43,414 bases of DNA from Methylococcales bacterium (GTDB lineage: Bacteria > Pseudomonadota > Gammaproteobacteria > Methylococcales > Methylomonadaceae): the NCBI GenBank assembly GCA_026399015.1, contig JAPLRS010000045.1, forward strand, positions 1-43,414. Direction: 5' to 3'. The position numbers and the translations under genes were made by a program. Positions 1 through 9,534 of this stretch are shown piece by piece. The first letter of the stretch is position 1. Every line of letters starts with the position of its first letter. The notes beneath the pieces were generated by a model that was not told the origin of the DNA, searched no databases, and saw only the letters and a list, made by a program, of their open reading frames with translations.

Positions 1-33
1 AAACTCTCATTGATTGTTGCGGGAAAGCCGACC

Positions 34-61
34 ATTATAACCAACTTTCATCCTTTGTCAA
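34..61 (-). promoter_or_regulatory. Downstream promoter of the pair, consensus -35 and -10
   Basis: On the minus strand a consensus -35 TTGACA (56-61) and a consensus -10 TATAAT (34-39) are separated by 16 bases, followed by the GC-rich stretch GGTCGGC. With the site about 97 bases upstream it forms a tandem pair like the P1/P2 arrangement of rRNA operons. The transcript leaves the window within about 27 bases, so its product cannot be seen. An rRNA, tRNA or other highly expressed gene is inferred. Confidence 0.65.
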
Positions 62-130
62 CTCCCTGTTGACATTATTTCTTACCTCATCCGACCAAAA
101 CACTTACCGCTTGCTTCAGACCAGCCCGCT

Positions 131-158
131 ATTATAGCTATGTTTTGCATTTTATCAA
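131..158 (-). promoter_or_regulatory. Upstream promoter of a tandem pair, reading left
   Basis: On the minus strand a -35 TTGATA (153-158) and a perfect -10 TATAAT (131-136) are separated by 16 bases. The bases just after the -10 are GC-rich (AGCGGGC), the discriminator type common at stable-RNA promoters under stringent control. The promoter points away from hldD, which ends at 245, so it serves a gene beyond the left edge. Confidence 0.6.
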
Positions 159-244
159 GCAAGAATGAATCTTTTTTATTTTCACCATTAATACCCTGGC
201 TTCTTTAACTTTCTAAACCAATATATCCATATGATTTATATTGT

Positions 245-1198
245 TTATTTCTCGCTCAAATTTAACCAATCTAAATACTTAGCCACACCCTGCTTCACCG
301 ATAAAAATTCTTTTGCATACCCAACCGCTCTTAGGCCTGATATATCTGCTTGGGTATAACTTTGATAAGCGCCTTTTAAATGCTCAGGAAATGGAATGTA
401 CTCAATTGACCCTTCTTTATGCCAAGCAATCACTGCTTCAGCTATCGCATTAAAAGGTTCTGCTGTTCCAGTGCCCACATTAAAAATTCCACGCTGTTCT
501 GGATGATCAAAAAACCATAAGTTGACATCCACTACATCTCCTACATAGACAAAGTCACGTCTTTGCTCGCCATTTGCCATACCATCACACCCTTCAAATA
601 AGCGTGCAACTTTATTTTCTTTCACTTGATTATTAAAATGAAATGCCGTGCTACTCATCGATCCTTTATGCTGCTCCCTAGGCCCGTAGACATTAAAATA
701 CCTAAAACCTACAATGGGACTTGTGGTTGTCGGTAATAAACGTCGAACATATTGATCAAATTGGAATTTTGAATACGCATACATATTAATGGGTTGTTCG
801 CAGCTTCTATCCACACTAAAACCATGATCACCATTGCCATACACAGAAGCAGAGGACGCATAAATAAAGGCGATATTATTATCTATGCAACGATGCAAAA
901 TGCGTTTTGAATAATCGTAATTATTCTTCATCACAAATTCGCCATCCCACTCCGTGGTTGCAGAGCACGCCCCTTGGTGGAATACCCCTCTTACCCCATC
1001 CCAAAAGCCAGGCTCATCAATTCTCTGTATAAACTCGGCTTTATCCATATAGTCAGCGATATCTAAATCAGCAATATTGAGCATCTTCCGGCCATTTACT
1101 AAATGATCGACCAACAATATATTGTTCTCACCTCGCTCATTTAAAGCTTTAATCAAATTACTACCGATAAATCCAGCACCGCCTGTCACAATAATCAT
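245..1198 (-). CDS. hldD: ADP-L-glycero-D-manno-heptose 6-epimerase
   Basis: Epimerises ADP-D-glycero-D-manno-heptose to the L-glycero form, the last step in making the heptose donor for the LPS inner core; cytoplasmic and NADP-dependent. The extended short-chain dehydrogenase fold shows as the nucleotide-binding GGAGFIGSN at residues 6-14, a serine-rich SSASVYG strand, a YSKFQFD Tyr-Lys catalytic pair, and the family motif RYFNVYGPREQHKG. The 317 residues are close to the E. coli enzyme (about 310). The ATG start overlaps the end of hldE by four bases, which implies translational coupling. It is the last gene of the gmhA-hldE-hldD series; no clear terminator follows. Confidence 0.96.
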   Translation of the reverse strand: MIIVTGGAGFIGSNLIKALNERGENNILLVDHLVNGRKMLNIADLDIADYMDKAEFIQRIDEPGFWDGVRGVFHQGACSATTEWDGEFVMKNNYDYSKRILHRCIDNNIAFIYASSASVYGNGDHGFSVDRSCEQPINMYAYSKFQFDQYVRRLLPTTTSPIVGFRYFNVYGPREQHKGSMSSTAFHFNNQVKENKVARLFEGCDGMANGEQRRDFVYVGDVVDVNLWFFDHPEQRGIFNVGTGTAEPFNAIAEAVIAWHKEGSIEYIPFPEHLKGAYQSYTQADISGLRAVGYAKEFLSVKQGVAKYLDWLNLSEK

Positions 1199-2619
1199 AA
1201 TGCTCCCTTTGCTTTATCGATCATAGAAGTGGTTGATTGACCTTCAACAAACTGCAATATCTTAACTTCTCCACCGGCATTAATAACCGCTTCACCGCCG
1301 ACCACTTGATCCGCCGTGTAATCTCCGCCTTTTACAAGCACATTTGGTAATAGTTTTGTATAGATCCGCTCGGGTGTTTCTTCTTCAAAAGGCACTACCC
1401 AATCCACACAGGCTAAAGCGGCTAATACCGTCATTCGCTCTGCCAGCTTATTGATAGGTCTTGAGTTGCCCTTGAGTATTTTTACCGATGCATCCGAATT
1501 AACAGCAACACACAATCGATCACCCAAGGCCCTTGCTTGCTGTAAATAAGCCACATGTCCTGCGTGCAACAAATCAAAACAACCGTTGGTCATAATGATT
1601 TTTTCATTTTGAGCTTTTGCTTTTGTAAACAATCCTAACAAGTCATCTTCATTAACCACACCATACACAGTATCTCTAGTGCTATGCATTGCTTGCGCTA
1701 ATTCATGAGGCGACACCGTTGAAGTACCCAATTTACCGACGACAATACCGCCTGATAAATTCGCTAAATACATCGCTTCTTGTAATGGCAAATCTACTGA
1801 CACGCCCAAAGCCATCACGGCTATCACTGTATCGCCAGCTCCCGTCACATCGAAGACATCTTTTGCTTGCGCAGGAAGTGAATGCACTTGATCGCGTTGA
1901 ATTAAAGTCATCCCTGCTTCGCCGCGCGTCAACAGTAAGGTATCAATTTTATGATGATCCAATAGTGCTTGGCCTTTAGCGATCAACTGCTCTTCTGTCT
2001 CACTCGCACCCACGACTGCTTTTAATTCAGACAAATTAGGGGTAATAAGATCCGCTTGGCTGTAGCTTTCATAATCCAAGCGCTTAGGGTCAACTAATAC
2101 CTTAGCACCTGATTGTTTAGCCAGACTGATATAGCTCGATACATCTGCTAAAGTCCCTTTTCCATAATCCGAAAACACCACCACATTATGATTCTGAAGA
2201 TGTTTTTCCAAAGCGACTCTTATAGTCGAACGATCAAATTGAATCGGCGTTTCTTCAAAATCAATACGAATCAACTGTTGATGCTGAGCCATAACGCGTA
2301 ATTTACAGATACTACGGATGGCAGGTTCTACAACAAACTCACAATCGACGCCTTCCGCTTCTAATAAATCTTTAAGCACTTTGCCGTCTGCATCATCGCC
2401 CACCACACCTATTAAAGTAACTTTGCCGCCTAACTTAGCAATATTTAACGCCACGTTACCTGCGCCACCAATACGATCTTCAATCGTTTTAACTTTAACC
2501 ACAGGCACTGGCGCTTCAGGTGAAATCCGTGCCGCTTGCCCTGACCAATAACGGTCAATCATGACATCGCCAATTACAATAATGCGTGCCGCATTAAAAT
2601 TCGGCAGTTTATTTAACAC
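1195..2619 (-). CDS. hldE: Bifunctional heptose 7-phosphate kinase / heptose 1-phosphate adenylyltransferase
   Basis: Catalyses two steps of ADP-heptose synthesis. The N-terminal ribokinase-like domain (about residues 1-320) phosphorylates heptose 7-phosphate at C1; it shows the N-terminal IGDVMIDRYW, GGAGNVALN and the DVTGAGDTV anion-hole/catalytic motif. The C-terminal cytidylyltransferase-like domain (about 340-474) adds AMP and shows TNGCFDLLHAGHV with the HxGH nucleotide-binding motif. The total of 474 residues matches the fused E. coli type. The start is GTG at 2617-2619, chosen because the protein then opens like known HldE proteins; it overlaps the end of gmhA by 11 bases. No gmhB phosphatase gene is present here, so that step must be encoded elsewhere. 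Confidence 0.96.
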   Translation of the reverse strand: MLNKLPNFNAARIIVIGDVMIDRYWSGQAARISPEAPVPVVKVKTIEDRIGGAGNVALNIAKLGGKVTLIGVVGDDADGKVLKDLLEAEGVDCEFVVEPAIRSICKLRVMAQHQQLIRIDFEETPIQFDRSTIRVALEKHLQNHNVVVFSDYGKGTLADVSSYISLAKQSGAKVLVDPKRLDYESYSQADLITPNLSELKAVVGASETEEQLIAKGQALLDHHKIDTLLLTRGEAGMTLIQRDQVHSLPAQAKDVFDVTGAGDTVIAVMALGVSVDLPLQEAMYLANLSGGIVVGKLGTSTVSPHELAQAMHSTRDTVYGVVNEDDLLGLFTKAKAQNEKIIMTNGCFDLLHAGHVAYLQQARALGDRLCVAVNSDASVKILKGNSRPINKLAERMTVLAALACVDWVVPFEEETPERIYTKLLPNVLVKGGDYTADQVVGGEAVINAGGEVKILQFVEGQSTTSMIDKAKGAL

Positions 2620-3175
2620 TTAAGGACTCCTCGATCACACCACACCACCAGTGACCAATTAAAATATGGGCTTCTTGAATTCTTGCAGTCACCTGAGAAG
2701 GTACATTGATTGAGTAATTCACTAACTGACTCAACTCGCCTCCCTCAGCCCCCGTTAATCCAATAACGAGCATGCCTTTTGATTTAGCGGCTTCAACCGC
2801 TTTGATAATATTTTTGCTTCGACCTGATGTAGAAATAGCGATTAAACAATCCTTTTCTGTCGCTAAGGCTTCAATTTGTCGTGAATATACCGTCTCGAAA
2901 CCAAAGTCATTACTGTGTGCCGTTAAAATAGAACTGTCTGTAGTTAATGCTATAGCGGCCAAAGCCGAACGATTCTTTTGATATTGCACAACGAGTTCAG
3001 CAGCGATATGCTGGCAATCAGCCGCACTCCCGCCATTACCACATAAAAACAACTTACCACCTTGCTGCAGAGTACTTATCAGTTGCTGTGCCGCCGCTTC
3101 AATCACATCTGCACAAACAACTAAACGTTGCATAATGGCTTGATGATCATCAAGCTCGGTTAAAAATTTTTGCAC
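2609..3175 (-). CDS. gmhA: Sedoheptulose 7-phosphate isomerase
   Basis: Converts sedoheptulose 7-phosphate to D-glycero-D-manno-heptose 7-phosphate, the first committed step toward LPS heptose. It is a single SIS-domain protein of 188 residues, as usual for the family, with the phosphosugar-binding LCGNGGSAADCQHIAAELV near residues 44-62, TTDSS, and ISTSGRSKNI. The start is GTG: an AAAGGA ribosome-binding site lies about eight bases upstream, and the nearby ATG at 3177 is in another frame that stops after five codons. The gene is followed directly by hldE and hldD, so three steps of the pathway sit in one overlapping unit. Confidence 0.95.
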   Translation of the reverse strand: MQKFLTELDDHQAIMQRLVVCADVIEAAAQQLISTLQQGGKLFLCGNGGSAADCQHIAAELVVQYQKNRSALAAIALTTDSSILTAHSNDFGFETVYSRQIEALATEKDCLIAISTSGRSKNIIKAVEAAKSKGMLVIGLTGAEGGELSQLVNYSINVPSQVTARIQEAHILIGHWWCGVIEESLSVK

Positions 3176-3215
3176 ATTAACGTCCTTTATCCAATCACAC
3201 TATTCGCGCGTTAGA

Positions 3216-5000
3216 TTATAAATCACTACCAGTTGTAATATTAGAAGTATCAATTACGGGTGCTTGCTCACTAAATTGCATAGAATGTAAACGCGCATAG
3301 GCTCCATTTATTGCTAATAATTCCTGATGAGAACCTCTTTCGATAATCCGCCCATGATCAATCACTAAAATTAAATCGGCATTTTCTATGGTTGATAAAC
3401 GATGTGCAATTACTAATGTAGTGCGATTGCGCATTACCTTTTGTAACGCTGCTTGAATATATCTTTCTGATTCTGTATCTAACGCAGATGTTGCTTCATC
3501 TAAAATCAGCACAGGTGCATCTTTTAATAAGGCTCGCGCTAGTGCTAAACGCTGTCTTTGCCCACCAGATAATTTAACTCCATTTTCACCAATTTCAGTA
3601 TCTAAACCATGCTCTAACTTAGCAATAAAATCCATAGCATAAGCATCAGCAGCAGCATTTTCGATTTGTTCTCGTGTCGCCTTGGCTAACCCACCATAAG
3701 CAATATTATTAGCCACCGTGTCATTAAACAGCGTAACCTGTTGATTTACTAGAGCTACTTGTTGCCTTAAATTTGCTAGTGTATATTGACTAATCTCAAC
3801 ACCATCCAACAATATTTGTCCGGTACTATGCGGATAAAACCTTGAAATTAAATTAGCTAACGTACTTTTACCGCCGCCAGAAGAACCAACTAATGCAATT
3901 GTTTGTCCTGGCTCAGCAGTAAAGTTAATATCTATCAATGCAGGCTCATTAGCTGTATCGTATTGAAAAGTTAAGTTTCTAAACTCTAACAATCCACTAC
4001 TTCTTTCAACCTCATATGTTCCTGAATCTACTTCAATATGCTCGTCTAATACTTCAAATAATGATTCAGCAGCAGCAATACCCTTTTGAATATCACTGTT
4101 TGAATCACTTAAGCTTCTAATGGGTTTAGGTAACAAAAAAGCAGCTGTTAAATAGCCTACAAACTCACCGACACTTGATTGCTTCATAAATATCAATGCT
4201 AAGTACATTAATCCCGACAAAGCAATTGCCAAGATAAACTGTAGAACTGGACTATGAACCGCTACTGTAGTAGATAATTTTAACGATTGACTCTTATTAT
4301 TTAAACTACTCTCTAGAAATCGTTGCTTCTCATATGATTCACCTCCATAACTTCTAACTACACGATGCCCACTCACTAATTCTGAAGTAATATGCGTCAT
4401 ATCGCCTATCGATTCTTGCATTCGCTTGCTTATCACTCTCAAACGTTTACTAACATACCCAACGAGAACTACAATAACTGGAGTAATTGCGACGAATACA
4501 AGTGACAACATCCAATTAGAATAAAACAAATAAATAAGTAACCCAAGCGCAGTAAATCCCTCCCTAACAAAAGTTCGCACAGCATCAGTTACCGCTTGTG
4601 TTACCTGTCCCACATTGTTAGTGATCCTAGAAATCATGTAGCCGCTGTTATTCGCATCAAAATAAGCTGTTGGTAACTGCGTATATTTATCAAATATCTC
4701 ACAACGCAATACATGAACGACACTAACTGAAACTTTTGCTAAAAAATAATTTCCAATATAAGAACCGATACCATGCACTACAATTAAACCACTAAATAGC
4801 AATGGCAAATAAAACATACCCTCTCTAGACTCAGATTGAAGCGTATCAATAATATGTTTTATGAGAGCAGCAAATAAAGTTTGCGTACCCGAATACATTA
4901 AGAACCCAATGATACTAATAGCAAATAAAACCCGATAAGGTTTTACATAGGACAGGAGTCGCTTATAAATTTGCATACTTGCTTTTGATTGTTTTTTCAT
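3216..5000 (-). CDS. msbA: MsbA-like lipid A/LPS ABC flippase
   Basis: An ABC exporter half-transporter of 594 residues, the size of MsbA, which flips lipid A-core across the inner membrane. The N-terminal membrane domain has about six hydrophobic spans between residues 24 and 290. The nucleotide-binding domain shows Walker A GSSGGGKST (372-380), the LSGGQ signature (477-481), Walker B VLILDE with the D-loop SALD, and the switch His533. It lies between the heptose genes and glycosyltransferases, which supports an LPS role. A general lipid or multidrug ABC exporter is the main alternative, but length, motif set and context favour MsbA. Confidence 0.9.
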   Translation of the reverse strand: MKKQSKASMQIYKRLLSYVKPYRVLFAISIIGFLMYSGTQTLFAALIKHIIDTLQSESREGMFYLPLLFSGLIVVHGIGSYIGNYFLAKVSVSVVHVLRCEIFDKYTQLPTAYFDANNSGYMISRITNNVGQVTQAVTDAVRTFVREGFTALGLLIYLFYSNWMLSLVFVAITPVIVVLVGYVSKRLRVISKRMQESIGDMTHITSELVSGHRVVRSYGGESYEKQRFLESSLNNKSQSLKLSTTVAVHSPVLQFILAIALSGLMYLALIFMKQSSVGEFVGYLTAAFLLPKPIRSLSDSNSDIQKGIAAAESLFEVLDEHIEVDSGTYEVERSSGLLEFRNLTFQYDTANEPALIDINFTAEPGQTIALVGSSGGGKSTLANLISRFYPHSTGQILLDGVEISQYTLANLRQQVALVNQQVTLFNDTVANNIAYGGLAKATREQIENAAADAYAMDFIAKLEHGLDTEIGENGVKLSGGQRQRLALARALLKDAPVLILDEATSALDTESERYIQAALQKVMRNRTTLVIAHRLSTIENADLILVIDHGRIIERGSHQELLAINGAYARLHSMQFSEQAPVIDTSNITTGSDL

Positions 5001-5011
5001 ATTTATTATTT

Positions 5012-5929
5012 TTATCTCAATCGTTTTTTAATTTGATTTAACAATCTATACAATTTCAGCTTAATACTTTCCCTTGGCATTGATAATACTTCTGTCCAAA
5101 CCTCACCGCGACGTAAGTAATGATGGGTAAAAAATTTAGAACTAAGTCCCCATTTATTTAAAAACATACGAGAACCATTTGCCTTAAAGGTTAATTTACC
5201 CGTTGATTTTGACATAAAATGATAAATTCTACTTTTTCCCACCCCTTTAAAGTATCGGACCCCTAATTGCCATAATTTCATGGCAAAATCCGGATCTGAA
5301 TACATCCCTGGTGAGAACTCAGTACTATACCCCCCCACCATATCCCACAATAAAACAGGTAAAACACTGGGTGGCCAAGTTGTCCCTTGCCAATCAACTT
5401 TTTCTAACTGCTCAAAATTTTCTAATAACTTCTGCTCATCAAAATCTTTAAGATTAGATCCACAATCAAAAGGTGCTATAACGCATGCATTGCCTGTTTC
5501 ACGTGGTTCAATCATTGTAGATGAAATAAAAAAGAAACTATCTCTCTGCTCTTTTATTTCTTCATATAACCAATAATCCCAATCAGGACAGGCATACATG
5601 TCGTCATTAAAATAAACCAAATACTCTGTCTTTACTAAGGTCCTCGCCATATTCATAGCGTAGCAAATACCTATATTCTGCTCAGAATAACTATAATCTA
5701 GATTATTTTCATCAACCCAAACTCTTGAGCCATCATTTGCTTCATTTAGATGAATAATAATTTGATGCGCATATCTTGAATTTTTTTGCAGACTTGCTAC
5801 ACACATTTTTAAAAACTCTAAATTATTCCAACTGGGAATAACTATAGAAAACAGCGCGTTTTCTGAAACCGTTTTAGAGGGATGAAGTGATACTTGCGGC
5901 GCACTAAGTAAAAATTGTGATGACAACAT
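5012..5929 (-). CDS. Family 2 glycosyltransferase
   Basis: A 305-residue GT-A fold glycosyltransferase. It shows FSIVIPSWNN at the start of the catalytic domain (about residue 27), the conserved EQNIGICYAMN segment, and the metal-binding acidic cluster YFNDDMYACPDWD. The first 25 residues are an unusual extension ahead of the domain. No transmembrane segment is evident; the C-terminal Lys/Arg-rich tail (KLKLYRLLNQIKKRLR) could hold it on the inner membrane. It lies 11 bases before msbA and is probably cotranscribed with it. It likely adds one sugar to LPS core or O-chain; donor and acceptor cannot be deduced. Confidence 0.85.
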   Translation of the reverse strand: MLSSQFLLSAPQVSLHPSKTVSENALFSIVIPSWNNLEFLKMCVASLQKNSRYAHQIIIHLNEANDGSRVWVDENNLDYSYSEQNIGICYAMNMARTLVKTEYLVYFNDDMYACPDWDYWLYEEIKEQRDSFFFISSTMIEPRETGNACVIAPFDCGSNLKDFDEQKLLENFEQLEKVDWQGTTWPPSVLPVLLWDMVGGYSTEFSPGMYSDPDFAMKLWQLGVRYFKGVGKSRIYHFMSKSTGKLTFKANGSRMFLNKWGLSSKFFTHHYLRRGEVWTEVLSMPRESIKLKLYRLLNQIKKRLR

Positions 5930-5985
5930 ATAAAAATAAAAGATAAGACCGTAGTGTTAGTTAATTAGGTTTTAGAAAAGCGTAG

Positions 5986-6723
5986 TCATTTTTGTTGCAA
6001 TGCCCATAACTTTAGATATTTATAGTAACTAGACTCAGCATTAGAAATAGCTAACATTAAACCCTGAGCACCATCTAAAAACCCGGCTTTTAACCAATAA
6101 GTCCTATTAAATGTCCAGAAACCTTTTAGAACTGCTTTAATAATTGAGGATCTCGCACCCTCCGCATAAAGCATTTTTGAACCTAAAGTTGAATAACTAT
6201 TCACTTTAACTAGAATTTCCTCTAAATCAACCGCAGTATCATGTAAGAAGGGGGTCACTAATCGCCCTACCCGCCCATCAACTAAAACTCTTTCATGTAC
6301 TATTGCTTCAGAAAACCGCCCCGAATTTCTTTGAAATAAGCGCAACACATAATCAGGCCACCATCCACTATGACGCATTTGTCTACCGCAATAGGTCGAT
6401 AAACGCGGAATCTCATAAGCCTGAAAGCTATTTTTCTGAATAGCTTGCTCTATTTCTACTCGCAAGGACTCTGTCACCACTTCATCAGCATCAATAGACA
6501 ATACCCAATCACCTGTAGCCTTATTCAAAGCACGTTGTTTTTGAATTCCAAAACCCGGCCAATCAGTTTCATAAACTTTGTCAGTATACTGACGACAGAT
6601 TGTCACAGTGTTATCGTCGCTACCTGAATCTAAAACGATAATCTCATCAGCCCAAACGACAGACTCTAGGCATCGTTGTATATGAACCGACTCATTTTTA
6701 GTAATAACTATAACGCTAAGCAT
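5986..6723 (-). CDS. WaaE/KdtX-like family 2 glycosyltransferase (LPS core)
   Basis: The 245-residue protein starts directly with MLSVIVITKNES and carries IIVLDSGSDDNT, the DWPGFGIQKQRAL segment, the DXD-type SIDADEVV, and a C-terminal HERV and helical part (KGFWTFNRTYWLKAGFLDG). This architecture is that of the WaaE/KdtX group, which adds a beta-linked glucose to inner-core heptose in several enterobacteria. The group fits its neighbours (heptose synthesis, MsbA). The sugar actually transferred here is not determinable. Confidence 0.85.
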   Translation of the reverse strand: MLSVIVITKNESVHIQRCLESVVWADEIIVLDSGSDDNTVTICRQYTDKVYETDWPGFGIQKQRALNKATGDWVLSIDADEVVTESLRVEIEQAIQKNSFQAYEIPRLSTYCGRQMRHSGWWPDYVLRLFQRNSGRFSEAIVHERVLVDGRVGRLVTPFLHDTAVDLEEILVKVNSYSTLGSKMLYAEGARSSIIKAVLKGFWTFNRTYWLKAGFLDGAQGLMLAISNAESSYYKYLKLWALQQK

Positions 6724-6812
6724 TTTTAGTAACGTTGTTCAATTTGTACACAACTGCAGTCCCATTGTAAACAGTCAATCTGATCACAAAAAATTGACAT
6801 AAACTCAAGCAA

Positions 6813-7637
6813 TTACTCCCAAGAAAAGTCGTTATGCTCTCTTTTACCATGCAATGATTGGCCATATTGAGTTAACTCTTGTGAACACCATACTTTCTTT
6901 TGCTTTATTTTTTTAATCTTTTTTAATTTTCGCGTTAGCCAACTCTGTTGCAACAATCGATAATTATATCGATATCCTAAGCCTTGCCGCTCTGATAAAC
7001 CACGCTCTTGCTTCATCGCAGATTGCGTAATAGATCCATAGTGATGTAACCACGAAGCACCCGTCATGCCAGTTGGAATAGCTGCTTTATCGACTTCATT
7101 AAAAAACATTGTATCTTCAAAACCCAGTAGCTTTGGAATCGGTTGAAAATAACCTATCTCTAGCCATACTGATTTATGTATAGCTAGACAAACTGCATGT
7201 CGCTCACCTAATCTGAGTACCTTAGACATTTTAACAGCAGCTCCTTCAGCAAATTCATCGAAATCATAATCTAATGGACCTTCTATTAAAGCAGGAGAAA
7301 TAATTTTTAGCCCCTGTTGTTCAGCAGTGAGTATCATATTTTCAATCCACCCCTTTGAGACTAAGACATCATTATTCATGATAATCGTCCACTCTGCTTG
7401 TAAAGCTAAAGCACCTTGATTCCATGCAACACCACAACCAAGATTTTCTTTATTAAATATGCAAGCGCCTAAAGGTAACGTTTCAAGATAACTGCGAGTC
7501 TCATCGGTCGACCCATTATCAACAACGACCAATCTTTTTAAATCAACACCATGTTTAATCATGCTATCAACACATTGCCGGGTGTACTCCACTTGATTGT
7601 AACAAGCAAAAGTGATGGCATAATCTATCTTATTCAT
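6813..7637 (-). CDS. Family 2 glycosyltransferase
   Basis: A 274-residue GT-A glycosyltransferase. The N-terminus has ITFACYNQVEYTRQCVDS, followed by VVVDNGSTDETRSYL, the NLGCGVAWNQG loop and a metal-binding NNDVLVSKGW near residue 90. The C-terminal region is rich in Lys, with a KKIKKIKQKK run, possibly for membrane association. It is monodomain and probably acts on LPS core or O-antigen together with the flanking transferases. Substrate unknown. Confidence 0.83.
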   Translation of the reverse strand: MNKIDYAITFACYNQVEYTRQCVDSMIKHGVDLKRLVVVDNGSTDETRSYLETLPLGACIFNKENLGCGVAWNQGALALQAEWTIIMNNDVLVSKGWIENMILTAEQQGLKIISPALIEGPLDYDFDEFAEGAAVKMSKVLRLGERHAVCLAIHKSVWLEIGYFQPIPKLLGFEDTMFFNEVDKAAIPTGMTGASWLHHYGSITQSAMKQERGLSERQGLGYRYNYRLLQQSWLTRKLKKIKKIKQKKVWCSQELTQYGQSLHGKREHNDFSWE

Positions 7638-7792
7638 TGTAAAGTTCTTATTTAGAAAGCATCAATTAATGAGGACAACAATTTAATACAATATATTTTA
7701 CGATGGAATCGCACAAAGCAATTTGTATCAAGCAATTTAAATCGCCAAAATATTTATTAATTAGTTTTATTAAAATATTTTGAAACCCATCA

Positions 7793-8422
7793 TCAAACAT
7801 TATTTCGTGCCTTTGCATACTCAATAAAAGCGCCAATATCATCAGAACATATCTTATCGATTACTTGACGTATTTCTTGCTCTGGCCAATCCCACCAGGC
7901 CGATTCTAACAAAGCCAATCTTGTTGGCTCGTCAAATCGAAAACGAATCTGCTTTGCAGGGTTACCTGCCATCACAGTATAGGGCTCAACATTTCTACTT
8001 ATTACTGCGCCACTGGCAATAACAGCGCCGTGACCAATCGTAACACCAGATAATACAGTAGAATTAGCACATAACCAGACATCACTACCAATCACCACAT
8101 CACCTTTACTAGCAACTGGAGTTTTAAAACAACTAGCCTCATTAAAAAACGCCGGAAAAGGATAAGTTGATACCCAATCAATAGCATGTTGGCCACCTAA
8201 AAAAATCTGCACATTGCCTGCTATTGAGCAATATGCGCCTATCTTTAAAGTGCTGCCTTCATTCCAATCATGTACTATGGGCATCCCATATGTGCCTGCA
8301 CCTAATTCATAGTGTGGATAACGTTTTCGGAATTTAACTTGTTGCCGATTGAAATCTTGTAAATCTGACCGCCCTAACAATTGCCGCCAAAGCTTTTTTC
8401 GAAACTGCTTAAAAGATTGCAT
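7793..8422 (-). CDS. Hexapeptide-repeat acetyltransferase (CatB/Vat-like)
   Basis: A left-handed beta-helix acyltransferase of 209 residues in the xenobiotic acetyltransferase subgroup. It shows LKIGAYCSIAGNVQIFLGGQHAIDWVS with the loop histidine, VVIGSDVWLCANSTVLSGVTIGHGAVIASGAVISRNV, and PYTVMAGNPAKQIRFRF near the end. Although CatB and Vat relatives inactivate antibiotics, its place between glycosyltransferase genes makes O-acetylation of an LPS or polysaccharide sugar more likely. It starts six bases from the end of the downstream-facing family-4 glycosyltransferase gene, so the two are almost certainly cotranscribed. Confidence 0.85.
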   Translation of the reverse strand: MQSFKQFRKKLWRQLLGRSDLQDFNRQQVKFRKRYPHYELGAGTYGMPIVHDWNEGSTLKIGAYCSIAGNVQIFLGGQHAIDWVSTYPFPAFFNEASCFKTPVASKGDVVIGSDVWLCANSTVLSGVTIGHGAVIASGAVISRNVEPYTVMAGNPAKQIRFRFDEPTRLALLESAWWDWPEQEIRQVIDKICSDDIGAFIEYAKARNNV

Positions 8423-8427
8423 AAATA

Positions 8428-9504
8428 TTATTTAAATCGCGACTCAAAAAATTCATTATATATAGCACCGTACTCTTGGGCCACATTTCGCCAACTGCGC
8501 TCAAACTGGGGCGCGAAGTCAACACGATTTAATTGCTGTTCAACAGCGGCAACCCATGTTTCAATTGGAGCAGTTAAGTCGAGTACTAATCCAAAACTTG
8601 GTGTCACCTGTTCCGCAGCACCGCACACATCAGAAACAACCACAGGCACTTTTGCCGACATAGCCTCACTTATAACCATACCATATGGCTCGGCTTTAGC
8701 TGGATGAAGTAACACATCAAAATGATGATAAAGAGAATCATCACTCCACCCCATTAACTTATAAGCAGCAACGTCCCAATCAGTAAAAATATGTTTTATA
8801 TCTTCAGTTGCGGGGCCCACAATGCAAAATTGAACATCTGACCGATGTTTACGTAATTCCGCAACTATCTGCGCAGCAAACTCCAATCCCTTACGCTTCC
8901 ACTCATAACCAACAAAGCCAACAACCCCTCCATTATTAGGAACGCTAAGAACTTCACGAGAATGAATAGGCTTAACCCCTGGAACAATAGGGTGCGTTAA
9001 TTTTGAGATAATATTGGGATAATAATGCGAAAGTTGCTGTTTGATAAAACTCGAATTAGGCACAATATAGTTAGGTGTAAATAGTTCCCATTGCTCCATT
9101 TTTAAATGCATCAATATTCTAAATGACAAGCGCTTCCACCAAGGCTTTTCAAACACAGTAGCAAAAGGGGGCCCATGATAGGTGGTAATATGATGGCACT
9201 TTAAGCGCTCATGACTATGAATAATATGCTTAGGATGGGGATTTTTCTCTAGCCAACGGGCAACGCGATTCCCAAATCTATAAGAGGCTAACCAACGCGG
9301 TCGCATAGCAATCTCACCTAGTTCATGGATAAGAATACCATCGGGTTTTTCCGCATGACACCGCTCACAAATAACAGTTACAGCAAATCCTAAAGCCTTA
9401 AGCTCTTGGGTCAACTCCCATACATAGCGTTCCATACCGCCAACTGGGCCATATCGACGCACGACATGAATAACACAAGGTTTCACAATTGTAGAAGTTG
9501 ACAT
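8428..9504 (-). CDS. Family 4 glycosyltransferase
   Basis: A GT-B fold retaining glycosyltransferase of 358 residues. The N-terminal acceptor domain opens with a HVVRRYGPVGGMERYVWELT glycine-rich loop. The C-terminal donor domain shows VGFVGYEWKRKGLEFA, FCIVGP and LLHPAKAEPYGMVISEAMS, containing the family E-x7-E nucleotide-sugar motif. It resembles the WaaG/PimB class of core transferases, with a likely role in adding a hexose to LPS core, but the sugar cannot be assigned. It lies between the O-antigen ligase-like gene and the acetyltransferase gene, with only short gaps. Confidence 0.88.
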   Translation of the reverse strand: MSTSTIVKPCVIHVVRRYGPVGGMERYVWELTQELKALGFAVTVICERCHAEKPDGILIHELGEIAMRPRWLASYRFGNRVARWLEKNPHPKHIIHSHERLKCHHITTYHGPPFATVFEKPWWKRLSFRILMHLKMEQWELFTPNYIVPNSSFIKQQLSHYYPNIISKLTHPIVPGVKPIHSREVLSVPNNGGVVGFVGYEWKRKGLEFAAQIVAELRKHRSDVQFCIVGPATEDIKHIFTDWDVAAYKLMGWSDDSLYHHFDVLLHPAKAEPYGMVISEAMSAKVPVVVSDVCGAAEQVTPSFGLVLDLTAPIETWVAAVEQQLNRVDFAPQFERSWRNVAQEYGAIYNEFFESRFK

Positions 9505-9534
9505 TAATTTAACATCTTGAAAAACTGAAGCCTA

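Noticed and set aside
1..8. GAGAGTTT on the minus strand at the left edge, like the first bases of 16S rRNA
   Set aside because: It lies only about 20 bases after the promoter start point, too short for an rRNA leader, and eight bases are not evidence.
7793..8422. Antibiotic resistance acetyltransferase
   Set aside because: The family resemblance is real but the position inside an LPS glycosyltransferase operon favours sugar acetylation.
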